From Massilia sp. METH4 (GTDB taxonomy: Bacteria > Pseudomonadota > Gammaproteobacteria > Burkholderiales > Burkholderiaceae_D), in assembly GCF_037094685.1 (NCBI RefSeq), contig NZ_CP146614.1, positions 4,712,001-4,776,000 of the forward strand: a stretch of 64,000 nucleotides of DNA. Direction: 5' to 3'. Below, piece after piece: positions 17,638 to 25,596 of the stretch; the stretch's first letter is position 1, and each line of letters starts with the position of its first letter. The notes under the pieces were generated by a model. That model saw nothing but the letters and a program-made list of their open reading frames with translations. It did not search any database and was not told the origin of the DNA. Made by a program: the position numbers and the translations under genes.

Positions 17638-18465
17638 ATGCCAAACTACATCAGAGAGCATTCATTCGGAAGTCTGGTCAGATGTACGTTCTCGATCTAT
17701 CGCAATGGCTTCGGCGTGTTGTTCATATCGTTTGCCCTTCCGACAATTCCTATTCTATACCTGCAATCAGCTATCGGCGGAAAGCAGGACATGTTGCTAC
17801 TTTCATTCGTAATAGCGATGACCGTTAATCTGTTCATATACGGTGCAAACGTTGTTACTATCTCTGATATATGCATTGGGAATCGTCCAAGTTTCAAACG
17901 ATCATATAAAAATTGCTTGAGGAAGTCAGCGAAATTGGTATCTGTCGGGCTTTTGCAGACGCTTTTAATCGGAGCTTCAGGGGTATGCATATTCTTCCCG
18001 GTGTATTTTTTGTTGGGCTTTTTGGGTGCGCCTCTAGTAATAACTGAAATGCTGGCGGGCGCATTGAGCATTGTCGCGATTGTCTTGGTTGCGCTCTGGA
18101 CTATTTATAGTCCAATCATTGTGATCTTGGAGAATAAGTCCGGGGTTGCTGCAATTTTACGCAGTTGGCGTCTCGGAAAGGGCGGGAATTGGCGCGCTTT
18201 TCGCATCGTCCTATTTGTGGTCACAAGTTACCTGGGGCTGATGACGATTGTCGGCGCAGTCTCCGGTTTGCTCTTAATGGGAGTGGGCGAGGGGCATCTG
18301 GCAACGATCGCCGCTGAGTTCGTCGCAATCGTGCTCGCGTCGATCGTTTCGCCATTAGTGTACGTCTCGGTGGTGCTGTTGTATTATGACTTTAGAGGGC
18401 GGAAGGAAGCGTATGACGCAAGTGCACTTGTTGAAGAGGTTAAACGATATGAGGTGACATTATGA
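17638..18465 (+). CDS. six-helix integral membrane protein, first gene of the split-STAND operon
   Basis: 275 residues from ATG 17638 behind AGGAGG (17626-17631). About six hydrophobic segments are visible: GVLFISFALPTIPILYL, LLLSFVIAMTVNLFIYG, LVSVGLLQTLLIGASGVCIF, LAGALSIVAIVLVALW, LFVVTSYLGLMTIVGAV and AIVLASIVSPLVYVSVVLLY. A basic loop (RPSFKRSYKNCLRKSAK) and an amphipathic segment before the fourth helix resemble the membrane domain of the glycerophosphodiester phosphodiesterase/YciC type, but this is only a general likeness. Codon use is AT-richer than the flanks, which suggests transfer. The stop overlaps the next start by four bases (ATGA). Possible membrane effector or anchor of the NTPase encoded two genes downstream (inference). 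Confidence 0.75.
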   Translation: MPNYIREHSFGSLVRCTFSIYRNGFGVLFISFALPTIPILYLQSAIGGKQDMLLLSFVIAMTVNLFIYGANVVTISDICIGNRPSFKRSYKNCLRKSAKLVSVGLLQTLLIGASGVCIFFPVYFLLGFLGAPLVITEMLAGALSIVAIVLVALWTIYSPIIVILENKSGVAAILRSWRLGKGGNWRAFRIVLFVVTSYLGLMTIVGAVSGLLLMGVGEGHLATIAAEFVAIVLASIVSPLVYVSVVLLYYDFRGRKEAYDASALVEEVKRYEVTL

Positions 18466-18782
18466 GCGAGAACGGAATGTTATGGGTGTTGATTATTGTA
18501 TTTGTCTCATTGGTTGCGGTATATGCGTTGTGGAGAGGCGGGAAGTTCGGTATCACCTATGGGGATGTGGAGGTAAATGTTGAGGGTAAAGATGGGAAGC
18601 ACAAAAAAATTAGGATATTTAATGATAGCAAGGTTTCCTCTGGGGCCGAAGTGGCGGATATCAGTGGAGTCAAAAACGCCACCGATTTAGCAAATGGCAG
18701 TGTCGAAGTGGGAAATGGCACGGTAATCGAAGGGAAAGTTGCAAATATAACCGGTGTAGATATTGGTAGGAAACCAACGTGA
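18462..18782 (+). CDS. small single-pass membrane protein with repetitive beta tail
   Basis: 106 residues. One transmembrane helix near the N-terminus (about 7-24, LWVLIIVFVSLVAVYALW), then a short basic linker (GKDGKHKKIRI) and a tail of short Val/Ala/Gly/Asn repeats (SSGAEVADISGVKNATDLA, GSVEVGNGTVIEGKVANI) that could wind as a small beta solenoid. No family recognised. It overlaps the upstream gene by four bases, and its TGA overlaps the ATG of the NTPase gene by one base (TGATG), so all three are translated together. Its position points to a partner or adaptor of the NTPase. Confidence 0.75.
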   Translation: MSENGMLWVLIIVFVSLVAVYALWRGGKFGITYGDVEVNVEGKDGKHKKIRIFNDSKVSSGAEVADISGVKNATDLANGSVEVGNGTVIEGKVANITGVDIGRKPT

Positions 18783-19657
18783 TGCGTTCAGTTCTAGAGC
18801 GCCGCCTAGCGTTGTTTGTGGACAGAGATTCAGAAATGCAGCGGTTTCGAGACTTGCTCAAGCCGAACGGTAAACCTATCATGATAGTTTCTGGCGATAG
18901 CGGACTGGGAAAGTCATCACTGCTCGCCAGAATGGTGCATGAGTGCGCATCGAGTAAAATTTATAAGGCCGAGGTCCTATGGACGGATACGCGCAATCAC
19001 GACTATCTCGCTCTTATGCGTAAGGTTCGAGACGATCTCGGAGTCGAGCATTTTCACAAATTCACTGATCTCGTGAATTTTTTTACGGTTCCTCATTATC
19101 ACTTAACGGTCGACTCATCAATAAGAGTAGGCGATAGTCTCGTGAACCGCGGCCATATTGGCGAAGTTGCCGGTATTTTGATAAAAGACTGTATGCTTAA
19201 TATACCCAGGGACGATATGGCAGTCCCTGAGAACGAGCGAATGATCCGGTTAACCGACCGGTTTTTCGATGAGTTAGAGGCTTTGAGTAGAAATAACCAA
19301 GTTGTAGTGTTCTTAGATGCCGTTGAAAAGATGACGGCCGATACCGAGCGATGGATCTGCGATGAATTTGTTCGACGAATCCACGAGGGCGAACTGAATA
19401 ACGTCAAATTGTTGGCCTTTGGTCAACGCAAGCCGAAGCTCCCCTCCTCGAGGCAATTTATTGAAGAGGCTCAGCTACAACCGATAAGCGAACAGCATAT
19501 TGTTGAGTACATGGCGAAGCGTGGAGTTCCCGAGGAGGTTCGAGGCGTTGCTGCTGGAATTATCCTTGTGGCAAGTCACGGTAATCCGTGCGAAATGGCC
19601 AACCTTGTTGAGGCGGTGATGGCTCGATTAGGCAGTTTAATGCCGCCAAATGAATAA
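18782..19657 (+). CDS. STAND/AAA-type P-loop NTPase
   Basis: 291 residues. It opens with the typical STAND entry motif FVDRDSEMQRFRDLL, then Walker A GDSGLGKS at 38-45, and Walker B NQVVVFLDAVEK with Asp179, followed by sensor-like basic residues (FGQRKPKL) and the ISHGNP-type motif (VASHGNPCEMANLVEA) seen at the end of STAND nucleotide-binding domains. It hydrolyses or binds ATP, probably as a conformational switch. It stops right after that motif, without the winged helix and sensor repeats that STAND proteins normally carry in the same chain; these are encoded by the next two genes. A GTG at 18779 is an alternative start three bases upstream. Confidence 0.85.
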   Translation: MRSVLERRLALFVDRDSEMQRFRDLLKPNGKPIMIVSGDSGLGKSSLLARMVHECASSKIYKAEVLWTDTRNHDYLALMRKVRDDLGVEHFHKFTDLVNFFTVPHYHLTVDSSIRVGDSLVNRGHIGEVAGILIKDCMLNIPRDDMAVPENERMIRLTDRFFDELEALSRNNQVVVFLDAVEKMTADTERWICDEFVRRIHEGELNNVKLLAFGQRKPKLPSSRQFIEEAQLQPISEQHIVEYMAKRGVPEEVRGVAAGIILVASHGNPCEMANLVEAVMARLGSLMPPNE

Positions 19658-20129
19658 CCTAATTGCTGAGATCAGTGATCTGGTGGGTCTCGGGCAGAGT
19701 GCACCGAGCGGCGGTGTCGAGAGCCTGTTGGCTGGCATGTCTCCCTCAAGCGTCAAATCGCTTCGCTTAGTGGCGATTCCTCATCAGTTTGACATCTTTA
19801 TTTTACGCGTCTTAGAGCCTGGATTGAACGGGGACGTAGCATCGTTCCTTCTTGAAGAGCTCTCGCTACTCCCGATTATCGTCATAGCCGATGGTGAGTA
19901 TGCTGTTCGAGACGATGCACGATCATATCTCTTTAAGCAATGGCTAGCCGGTCCTGAGTTGGATGAATTCTCTTCAGCAAGTTGCAGACTCGCTCAATAC
20001 TTCAAAGCTCGCATGGATGAGGAAAAGGGAAGTCTAAAACATATTTGGGAGTTGGATTATGTTTTTCATCTGCTGGGCGAAAATCTTGACACTGGTTTCG
20101 AAAATGGAAAGAGCTCTGGTATGAGGTGA
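19650..20129 (+). CDS. winged-helix domain protein continuing the STAND NTPase
   Basis: 159 residues in another frame, overlapping the NTPase gene by eight bases. Residues about 33-105 (LRLVAIPHQFDIFILRVLE, ELSLLPIIVIADGEYAVRDDARSYLF) match the winged helix that follows the nucleotide-binding domain of TPR-containing STAND proteins. The C-terminal part (SLKHIWELDYVFHLLGENLD) resembles the linker that joins that winged helix to TPR repeats. So the gene supplies the middle third of a STAND protein as a separate chain. Alone it has no catalytic motif. Its start ATG overlaps the NTPase stop region, and its stop overlaps the next start (GTGA). Confidence 0.8.
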   Translation: MNNLIAEISDLVGLGQSAPSGGVESLLAGMSPSSVKSLRLVAIPHQFDIFILRVLEPGLNGDVASFLLEELSLLPIIVIADGEYAVRDDARSYLFKQWLAGPELDEFSSASCRLAQYFKARMDEEKGSLKHIWELDYVFHLLGENLDTGFENGKSSGMR

Positions 20130-21190
20130 GTTCGCAAGGAAGAAAGAATATATGCGCAGCATTGGTTAATCTGATTCACGAGTATGATTCGATCTTGTGC
20201 GTACAGCACAAGCTCTGGATCCGCGCTTTTGAGGCATCAAATCAAATTGATGAGAATAACCTTGATCTAGCGGATGCGCTCAGTAAAGGATTAATTGAAG
20301 AATGCCAAAAAACAGGTGAGCGCGCATTGGTCGTCGAGGCATTCAAGTGCAGAGCACGTATAGAATCGAAGCGTGGGAATTGGCAAGCTGAAATACACTA
20401 TCTCAAATCTGCTCTTTTGAGTGGCGACCCGTCTAGGCACAAAGAGCTTTTTCTTCTAGGGCATATGCTAGCGGTAGCGTATCGTGAGGCCGGCTGTTTG
20501 GAAGAGGCAGAGCAGCAATTTGATAAAGGAATATCATATGCAGGGCAGATAGCTTGGCGAAGAGGGATCGCTATGAGCTACAATGGGCTGGGTACCACAT
20601 GTATGAAAAGGGGCGATTTCGACGCGGCGATAAGAGCTTTTGAGACGGCAATCGACTCATTAGGGGAAGATAGTAAAAATTTTGCGTTAGCTCCTATTTA
20701 TAATAATCTAGGCTTGGCCGCGCAGAGGTCGCGTGACTTAGAGGGAAGCTTAGCATATTTCTCTAAGAGTCTAGAGCTCAAGATTGCGGCAAATGATACG
20801 TGTGGGAAAGCCATGACCATGACCAATATGGTCGCGCTTTTGGAGGAATTAGGACGTCGCACCGAAGCGGTTGACTTTGCTCGTCAGGCATCGGAACTAT
20901 TCCAAGAGTTACGTGATTATTACAATTCCGCAATGGCGAAGCGCACTTTAGCAAGGCAGCTCCGGCGGATGGGGCAAGAGAAAGAAGCAAGTAAAGTGTT
21001 CTTGGAGGCTGAAGACCTTTTTCGAAATCGATGTGATTGCAAAGAGATGGCCGATAACGTACGAGCCGAGCACACTTCCATAACTATTAGAACGCCTCTA
21101 TGGGTGTGGCTTCCTATCTTTTTTGTTTTTGTTTGTTTCTTCGGACTTCTGCTGTTAGTCTATGCAGCGGTTTCATATCTTAGTCAGTAG
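20126..21190 (+). CDS. TPR-repeat protein with C-terminal membrane anchor
   Basis: 354 residues from a GTG at 20126 that overlaps the upstream stop (GTGA). Residues about 40-300 hold several TPR-like repeats (AMSYNGLGTTCMKRGDFDAA, APIYNNLGLAAQRSRDLEGS, AMTMTNMVALLEELGRRTEA), the usual sensor region of STAND proteins. The C-terminus is a transmembrane helix (WVWLPIFFVFVCFFGLLLL) followed by a short tail, so it is tail-anchored with the TPRs facing the cytoplasm. Together with the two preceding genes it completes a three-piece STAND protein. TPRs bind peptides or proteins; the trigger is unknown. Confidence 0.85.
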   Translation: MSSQGRKNICAALVNLIHEYDSILCVQHKLWIRAFEASNQIDENNLDLADALSKGLIEECQKTGERALVVEAFKCRARIESKRGNWQAEIHYLKSALLSGDPSRHKELFLLGHMLAVAYREAGCLEEAEQQFDKGISYAGQIAWRRGIAMSYNGLGTTCMKRGDFDAAIRAFETAIDSLGEDSKNFALAPIYNNLGLAAQRSRDLEGSLAYFSKSLELKIAANDTCGKAMTMTNMVALLEELGRRTEAVDFARQASELFQELRDYYNSAMAKRTLARQLRRMGQEKEASKVFLEAEDLFRNRCDCKEMADNVRAEHTSITIRTPLWVWLPIFFVFVCFFGLLLLVYAAVSYLSQ

Positions 21191-21220
21191 GCGCGTCGGT
21201 GGCATAGCTCCGATCCTGCT

Positions 21221-21242
21221 AAAAGGCTGGTCGGTGCCTTTT
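21221..21242 (+). terminator. weak terminator-like hairpin after the STAND operon
   Basis: AAAAGGC (21221-21227), eight-base loop, GCCTTTT (21236-21242), 31 bases after the last stop. The stem is only seven pairs and the T run is part of the stem, so it is a weak terminator at best. Confidence 0.35.
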
Positions 21243-21439
21243 CAGTCTTTAACAATTGATGAGCCTCCATCTAAGCCGGGAAGAAACAGTTGATATGTAG
21301 CGCTGAACTTAATCGTCGTTTCTGCCCTCTTCCATTGGCTAAGCGCTCTAGTTCTGCTTTCGGCAAGAGGTGGAGGTAAGTGTTAGTTTCGTACAATGAT
21401 GTTCATCGTAGCAGCGCGCTCGTCAGCCTTTGATAGCGC

Positions 21440-22020
21440 GTCACAAGGTTGAGCACGAGTTCGCGTGTTTAGTCGTAAGGCTGCGCCAGGCCAAAAATCC
21501 TTCGGGAGATCAAGGATTCCGGCCTTTCCGCTCGCGAGGCCGCCTCGCTTGATGATGTGCTATAGACCACCCGGCAATACATCAATTCTCATGTCATAGT
21601 TGGACATCGAGCGACTACTCAACGCGAAGCCATGGCACAACTGGCGGCGTTATCCCTCAAGCTGAAGACGAACGATCAAGCCCAAGAAGACCTTCAACAA
21701 CTACGAGGCAGGTTTCCTTATGTCGATATCAGTATCTGCCTCACGACATGTCACGCCGCTACCTTTCTGTCCCATTGGCCGTGCTAGACTCTGGGCCTTC
21801 GTGCACAACTATATTTAAATGGCTGAACGCAGCAGCGTTGGTTTCCTGCGCCGTCTCAAGGTCGCGTCGCTGATCAAGATCTTCAAAATATTGACCGACA
21901 GCAGCTAGCTATTTTCTGCCCGCTTCTTCGCGACAGACAAGAAGCCGAGCTGCAAGCTAGCCTCCGACAACGTCTCAGCTGGCATGGAGATCGAGCATCG
22001 CCTTGCTCCACCAAAATTCA
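21440..22020 (+). pseudogene. decayed IS481-family transposase remnant
   Basis: No open frame spans this stretch, but translated pieces resemble an IS481-type transposase in order. They run from a helix-turn-helix-like LSAREAASLDD piece, through NYEAGFLYVDI and YLPHDMSRRYLSVPLAVLDS (cf. the DDE-domain motif YLHIDVKYLP...SRRYLFVAIDRATR). Next come a degenerate LTDNGKEF-type region, FFATDKKPS (21920s), and finally MEIEHRLAPPKF at about 21984-22019. Frameshifts and stops separate the pieces, and the third acidic residue region beyond APPK is missing. The whole 21191-22196 interval holds no intact gene; outside this remnant and the hairpin at 21221 nothing is recognised. Confidence 0.6.
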
Positions 22021-22196
22021 CAGCAGTGCACTTGCAAGAGTATGGCCTAACGCATACGCAGAGGGGGCCAGCACGGGCTAGCTCCAGTTCCGTTCGCTGG
22101 CGAACATGCCGGGCGTCTCCGCGCCCGGTAAAATGGAACGGCCGCGGCCCTGTTGGGGTCTCTCGTGCGGCGCGTAACATTCTGTTGAAGCACCCG

Positions 22197-22667
22197 ATGA
22201 CTACCAAGAAAACCCTGCTGTTCGCTGCCAGCCTGCTGGCCCTGTGCTGTTCCGCTTCCGCCCAGGTGTCCATCACCGTCGGGCAACCCGGCTTCTACGG
22301 CCGGCTCGACATCGGCGACATGGCGCCGCCGGTGATCTACCGGGAACCCATCATCGTCGAGCGGCCCGCCCGCGTGATCAGCGAGCCGCTGTACCTGCGC
22401 GTGCCGCCCGGCCATGCGAAGAACTGGCGCAAGCACTGCGCCAAGTACCGCGCCTGCGGCCGCCGCGTGCTGTTCGTGCGCGACGACTGGTACCTGAACG
22501 ATTACGCGCCGCGCTACCGCACCGAACACCGCGACCGCAACGATTACCATGAGCGTCGCGACGACCGCGACCATCGCGACGGCCGCGACGACCGCGGTCA
22601 TGGCAAGGGCCACGGTAACGGACACGGCCATGGCAACGGCCACGGCAAGGGGCACGGCCGCGACTGA
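22197..22667 (+). CDS. secreted protein with His/Gly-rich tail
   Basis: 156 residues with an N-terminal signal peptide (LLFAASLLALCCSASA, cleavage before QVSITVG). The mature part has a short conserved-looking region (about 24-100, APPVIYREPIIVERP, PPGHAKNWRKHCAKYRACG) and a tail rich in Asp, Arg, His and Gly: RDDRDHRDGRDDRGHGKGHG followed by GNGHGHGNGHGKGHGRD. Repeated GH units can bind metal ions such as nickel or copper, but that is only a possibility. Start ATG 22197 is eight bases after GAAG; a longer in-frame extension reaches back into the transposase remnant and is not believed. Followed by ndh at 42 bp. Confidence 0.8.
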   Translation: MTTKKTLLFAASLLALCCSASAQVSITVGQPGFYGRLDIGDMAPPVIYREPIIVERPARVISEPLYLRVPPGHAKNWRKHCAKYRACGRRVLFVRDDWYLNDYAPRYRTEHRDRNDYHERRDDRDHRDGRDDRGHGKGHGNGHGHGNGHGKGHGRD

Positions 22668-22709
22668 TCCACATCTCCGGCCGGCGCCAATCATTTCAAG
22701 GAGAACCGT

Positions 22710-23999
22710 TTGCAAAGCAAGTACGTGATCGTGGGAGGAGGGGCGGGCGGCCTGGAGCTGGCCTGCAAACTGGGCCGCAAGCTCGGGCCGGGCAAGGTGA
22801 TGCTGGTGGACAGCCGGCTGTACCACATCTGGAAGCCGTCGCTGCACGAGGTGGCGGCCGGCACGCTGGACATCCACGCCGAAGGCCTGTCCTACCAGAT
22901 GCTTGCGCACGACAACCATTTCACCTATGTGTATGGGGCCCTGGAAGGCCTGGACGCGGCGGGGCGCGCGATCACCGTCAGCCCGATCGAAACGCAGGCG
23001 GGCGAAATGGTGCTGCCGCGCCGCACGATCGCCTATGAAGCCCTGGTCATGGCGGTGGGCAGCACGTCCAATTACTTCGGCGTGCCCGGCGCCGCCGAGC
23101 ATACCATTTCACTGAACGGCACCGAGGATGCGGAACGCTTCCGCCTCACGCTGCTGAAACTGCTGGCCCGGGCGGCCACGGAAAAGTCCGGGCAGGGGGT
23201 CGATATCGTCATCATCGGCGGCGGTGCCACCGGCGTGGAACTGGCGGCCGAACTGCGCGAGGCCAGCGGCGTCTACGCCGCCTACGGCTTCGGCGACCTG
23301 CAGCCCATGCGCGACGTGCGCATCACGATCATCGAAGGCGCGCCGCGCATCCTGGCCCCGCTGCCCGAGCGCGTGTCGGGCACGGCGGCCGGCCTGCTGG
23401 CCGAGCGCGGCGTGAAGGTGCTGACCGATACGCGCGTGACGCAGATCGACGCCGACAAGGTCACCGTGCAGAAGGGCGATGTCTACCCTGCCGATATCGT
23501 CGTGTGGGCGGCCGGCATCAAGGCGCCCGACTTCCTGAAGAACCTGGGCCTGCCGACCGCGAAGGGCGGCCAGCTCGAGGTGACGGGCGAGCTGGTGGTG
23601 AAGGGCTTCCCCGACATCTACGCGCTGGGCGATTGCGCGCTGTGCATCGGCGCCGACGGCAAGCCCGTGCCCCCGCGTGCCCAGGCCGCCCACCAGCAGG
23701 CCGACTACCTGCTCGAGTCGCTGCTGCGGCGCGAGCGCGGCCAGGGGCCGCAGAAGAAGCCGTACGAATACCGCGACTACGGCTCGCTGGTGTCGTTCGG
23801 CCAGCAAACCTCGGTCGGCAGCCTGATGGGCTCACTGCAGGGCAAGAACTGGTTCGTCGAGGGCTTTTTCGCGCGCATGATGTATGCCAGCCTGCACCTG
23901 ATGCACCACAAGGCCATCATGGGCACGCTGCGCACGGGCGTGCTGGCGCTGGCGCGGTTCCTGATCAAGCGGACCACGCCGATGGTGAAGCTGCATTGA
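22710..23999 (+). CDS. ndh: type II NADH dehydrogenase (NDH-2)
   Basis: 429 residues, usual NDH-2 length. Two Rossmann motifs: VIVGGGAGGLELACKLG at the N-terminus for FAD and VIIGGGATGVELAAELRE in the middle for NADH. The C-terminal ALGDCA motif is present, and the last 60 residues are amphipathic with basic residues, the membrane-attachment region of NDH-2. It oxidises NADH and reduces quinone on the inner side of the inner membrane, without pumping protons. Start is TTG at 22710 six bases after AAGGAG, giving the standard N-terminus (QSKYVIVGGG). Confidence 0.93.
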   Translation: MQSKYVIVGGGAGGLELACKLGRKLGPGKVMLVDSRLYHIWKPSLHEVAAGTLDIHAEGLSYQMLAHDNHFTYVYGALEGLDAAGRAITVSPIETQAGEMVLPRRTIAYEALVMAVGSTSNYFGVPGAAEHTISLNGTEDAERFRLTLLKLLARAATEKSGQGVDIVIIGGGATGVELAAELREASGVYAAYGFGDLQPMRDVRITIIEGAPRILAPLPERVSGTAAGLLAERGVKVLTDTRVTQIDADKVTVQKGDVYPADIVVWAAGIKAPDFLKNLGLPTAKGGQLEVTGELVVKGFPDIYALGDCALCIGADGKPVPPRAQAAHQQADYLLESLLRRERGQGPQKKPYEYRDYGSLVSFGQQTSVGSLMGSLQGKNWFVEGFFARMMYASLHLMHHKAIMGTLRTGVLALARFLIKRTTPMVKLH

Positions 24000-24071
24000 C
24001 TGGAACGGCTGGCCTGGCAAAACCTGCGCGTGAAAGGCTGTTCCGCAGCCCCTGGTTGCCGGCATGCGAGA

Positions 24072-24119
24072 ACCGGTGTCGTACACCATTTCCTTTGGAA
24101 AATGGTGTACGACACCGGT
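24072..24119. repeat. palindromic REP-like hairpin (GTGTCGTACACC type)
   Basis: Arms 24072-24093 and 24097-24119, loop TTT, one bulge; stem words ACCGGTGTCGTACACC and GGTGTACGACACCGGT. It lies downstream of ndh, in the gap to the convergent kinase gene. A second copy with changed stem bases is at 27943-27991. Confidence 0.85.
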
Positions 24120-24169
24120 GTTCTGCGGCCAACAGTGCAGGTGTCGCGCCGCCGGGGCGCCGGGCCATG

Positions 24170-24919
24170 CTACTGCGTGGCGGGCTTCGGTAGAACGACC
24201 GACAGCACGGCACCACCCTCCGGGTGCGTGGCCAGGGTCAGCAACCCACCCAGCAGTCGCGCCCGCTCGCGCAGCAGCCGCAGGCCGTATTGCCCAACGC
24301 CCGCGCCTTCCGGCGGAATGCCGCGCCCCTCGAGCACGCCCTTGCCGTTATCGCGCACGGTGAGCATGATCTCGTCGTCGTTATCGTCCACGATGACGTC
24401 GACCTCGGTTGCGCCGGAATGGGCGGTGACATTCGACAGCCCCTGTTCCAGCACGCGCAGCAGCACCACGGCCTGCTCGCGCGGGCATACGGGCTCCTCG
24501 TCGGGCAGGCTGCTGCGCGCGGTAATCGCATAGTGCTGGGAAAACTGCGTGACGAGCTCGGAAAACGCGACCTTGATACCGAGGAACTCGAGCTTGTCGT
24601 TCCACAGCTTGTGCTGCATCTGCCGGTTGTTTTCGATGATCGTATGCAGCAGGTTCTTCATCTGCGTGGCGCGGTCGCGCAGGGGCTGCTGGTCGGCGGG
24701 CAGCTTGGCCGTCAGCAGGCCCAGGTGCATGGTCAGCGCCGTGAGCGACGAGCCCAGGCTGTCGTGCAGCTGCCGCGCCAGCGCGCGGCGGTCGTTGTCC
24801 CAGCTGGTGACCACGTGACCCAGCAGGTCGGACAGTTCGGCGCCGCGCCGGGCGTCGGCCGACGCCGTGCCGGCCGCGTTTGTCTCCATAATGTCTGTCT
24901 TATCGGTTTCGTCGGGCAT
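24170..24919 (-). CDS. cytoplasmic NarX-type sensor histidine kinase
   Basis: 249 residues, no membrane segment or signal peptide, so cytoplasmic. Residues about 40-115 form a HisKA_3 domain with the phospho-accepting His in ALARQLHDSLGSSLTALTMH, and residues about 145-245 form a HATPase domain with an N box (LSNVTAHSG), a G1 box (VRDNGKGVLEG) and a G2 box (GVGQYGLRLLRERARLLGG). These belong to the NarX/UhpB family that usually pairs with a LuxR-type response regulator; none is adjacent. It is divergent from a hemerythrin-like protein, which may be its sensory partner (inference). The start lacks a clear ribosome-binding site; another Met lies ten residues downstream. Confidence 0.85.
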   Translation of the reverse strand: MPDETDKTDIMETNAAGTASADARRGAELSDLLGHVVTSWDNDRRALARQLHDSLGSSLTALTMHLGLLTAKLPADQQPLRDRATQMKNLLHTIIENNRQMQHKLWNDKLEFLGIKVAFSELVTQFSQHYAITARSSLPDEEPVCPREQAVVLLRVLEQGLSNVTAHSGATEVDVIVDDNDDEIMLTVRDNGKGVLEGRGIPPEGAGVGQYGLRLLRERARLLGGLLTLATHPEGGAVLSVVLPKPATQ

Positions 24920-25067
24920 GATTGGTATTGATATTGGCCTGAGCGACGGATGATACCTGAGGTTTTATGGAAATGTCGCACCGGCACTATCGTGTGTTGC
25001 CGCACAGTCAGCGCAGCCGGGCGGGCGCACACTGCCTCCACGTTGTCAAACATTACAAGGAGCAGCC

Positions 25068-25580
25068 ATGAGTGCTACAGCCAAGCCGCGTGATGCCGTT
25101 GCCCTGCTGAAGCAGGACCACGACGAAGTGAAAGCGATGTTCAAGCAATATGAAGAGCTGGGCGACCGCGCCTTCACCAGCAAGCAGAAGCTGGCCGAGA
25201 AGATCTGCCTGGAGCTGACCAAGCACGCCATCGCCGAGGAAGAAATCTTCTACCCGGCCGTGCGCGCCGACGCCGAGGAAGCGGACGACCTCGTCGACGA
25301 GGCTACCGTCGAGCACGCATCCGCGAAGGACCTGATCGCGCAGATCCATGCGATGGACCCGCACGACGACCTGTACGATGCAAAGGTGAAGGTGCTGGGC
25401 GAGTACATCGACCACCACGTGAAGGAAGAAGAGGAGGAAATGTTCCCGAAAGCGAAGGAGGCGGGCATCGATCTCGTCGCCCTGGGCGAGCAGATCCAGG
25501 CCCGCAAGGACGAGATCGACGAAATTCCGCCGATGCCCGTCCCCGGCAAGGTGGTCTATTCCAACCAGCCTTCCGCCTGA
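25068..25580 (+). CDS. hemerythrin-like HHE protein
   Basis: 170 residues from ATG 25068 behind AAGGAG. A four-helix HHE domain is clear: LLKQDHDEVKAMFKQYEEL, then CLELTKHAIAEEEIFYPAVR, then ATVEHASAKDLIAQIHAM and EYIDHHVKEEEEEMFPKAKE. The His and Glu residues are those that bind a non-haem diiron centre in hemerythrin-type proteins. It can bind oxygen or nitric oxide, or act in iron or oxidative stress handling. It stops 16 bp from the convergent hybrid kinase gene and is divergent from the NarX-type kinase. Confidence 0.9.
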   Translation: MSATAKPRDAVALLKQDHDEVKAMFKQYEELGDRAFTSKQKLAEKICLELTKHAIAEEEIFYPAVRADAEEADDLVDEATVEHASAKDLIAQIHAMDPHDDLYDAKVKVLGEYIDHHVKEEEEEMFPKAKEAGIDLVALGEQIQARKDEIDEIPPMPVPGKVVYSNQPSA

Positions 25581-25596
25581 CCTCGGATATGCCCGG

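Noticed and set aside
21191..21439. An intact gene after the STAND operon
   Set aside because: Only short frames with stops; nothing recognised apart from the weak hairpin.
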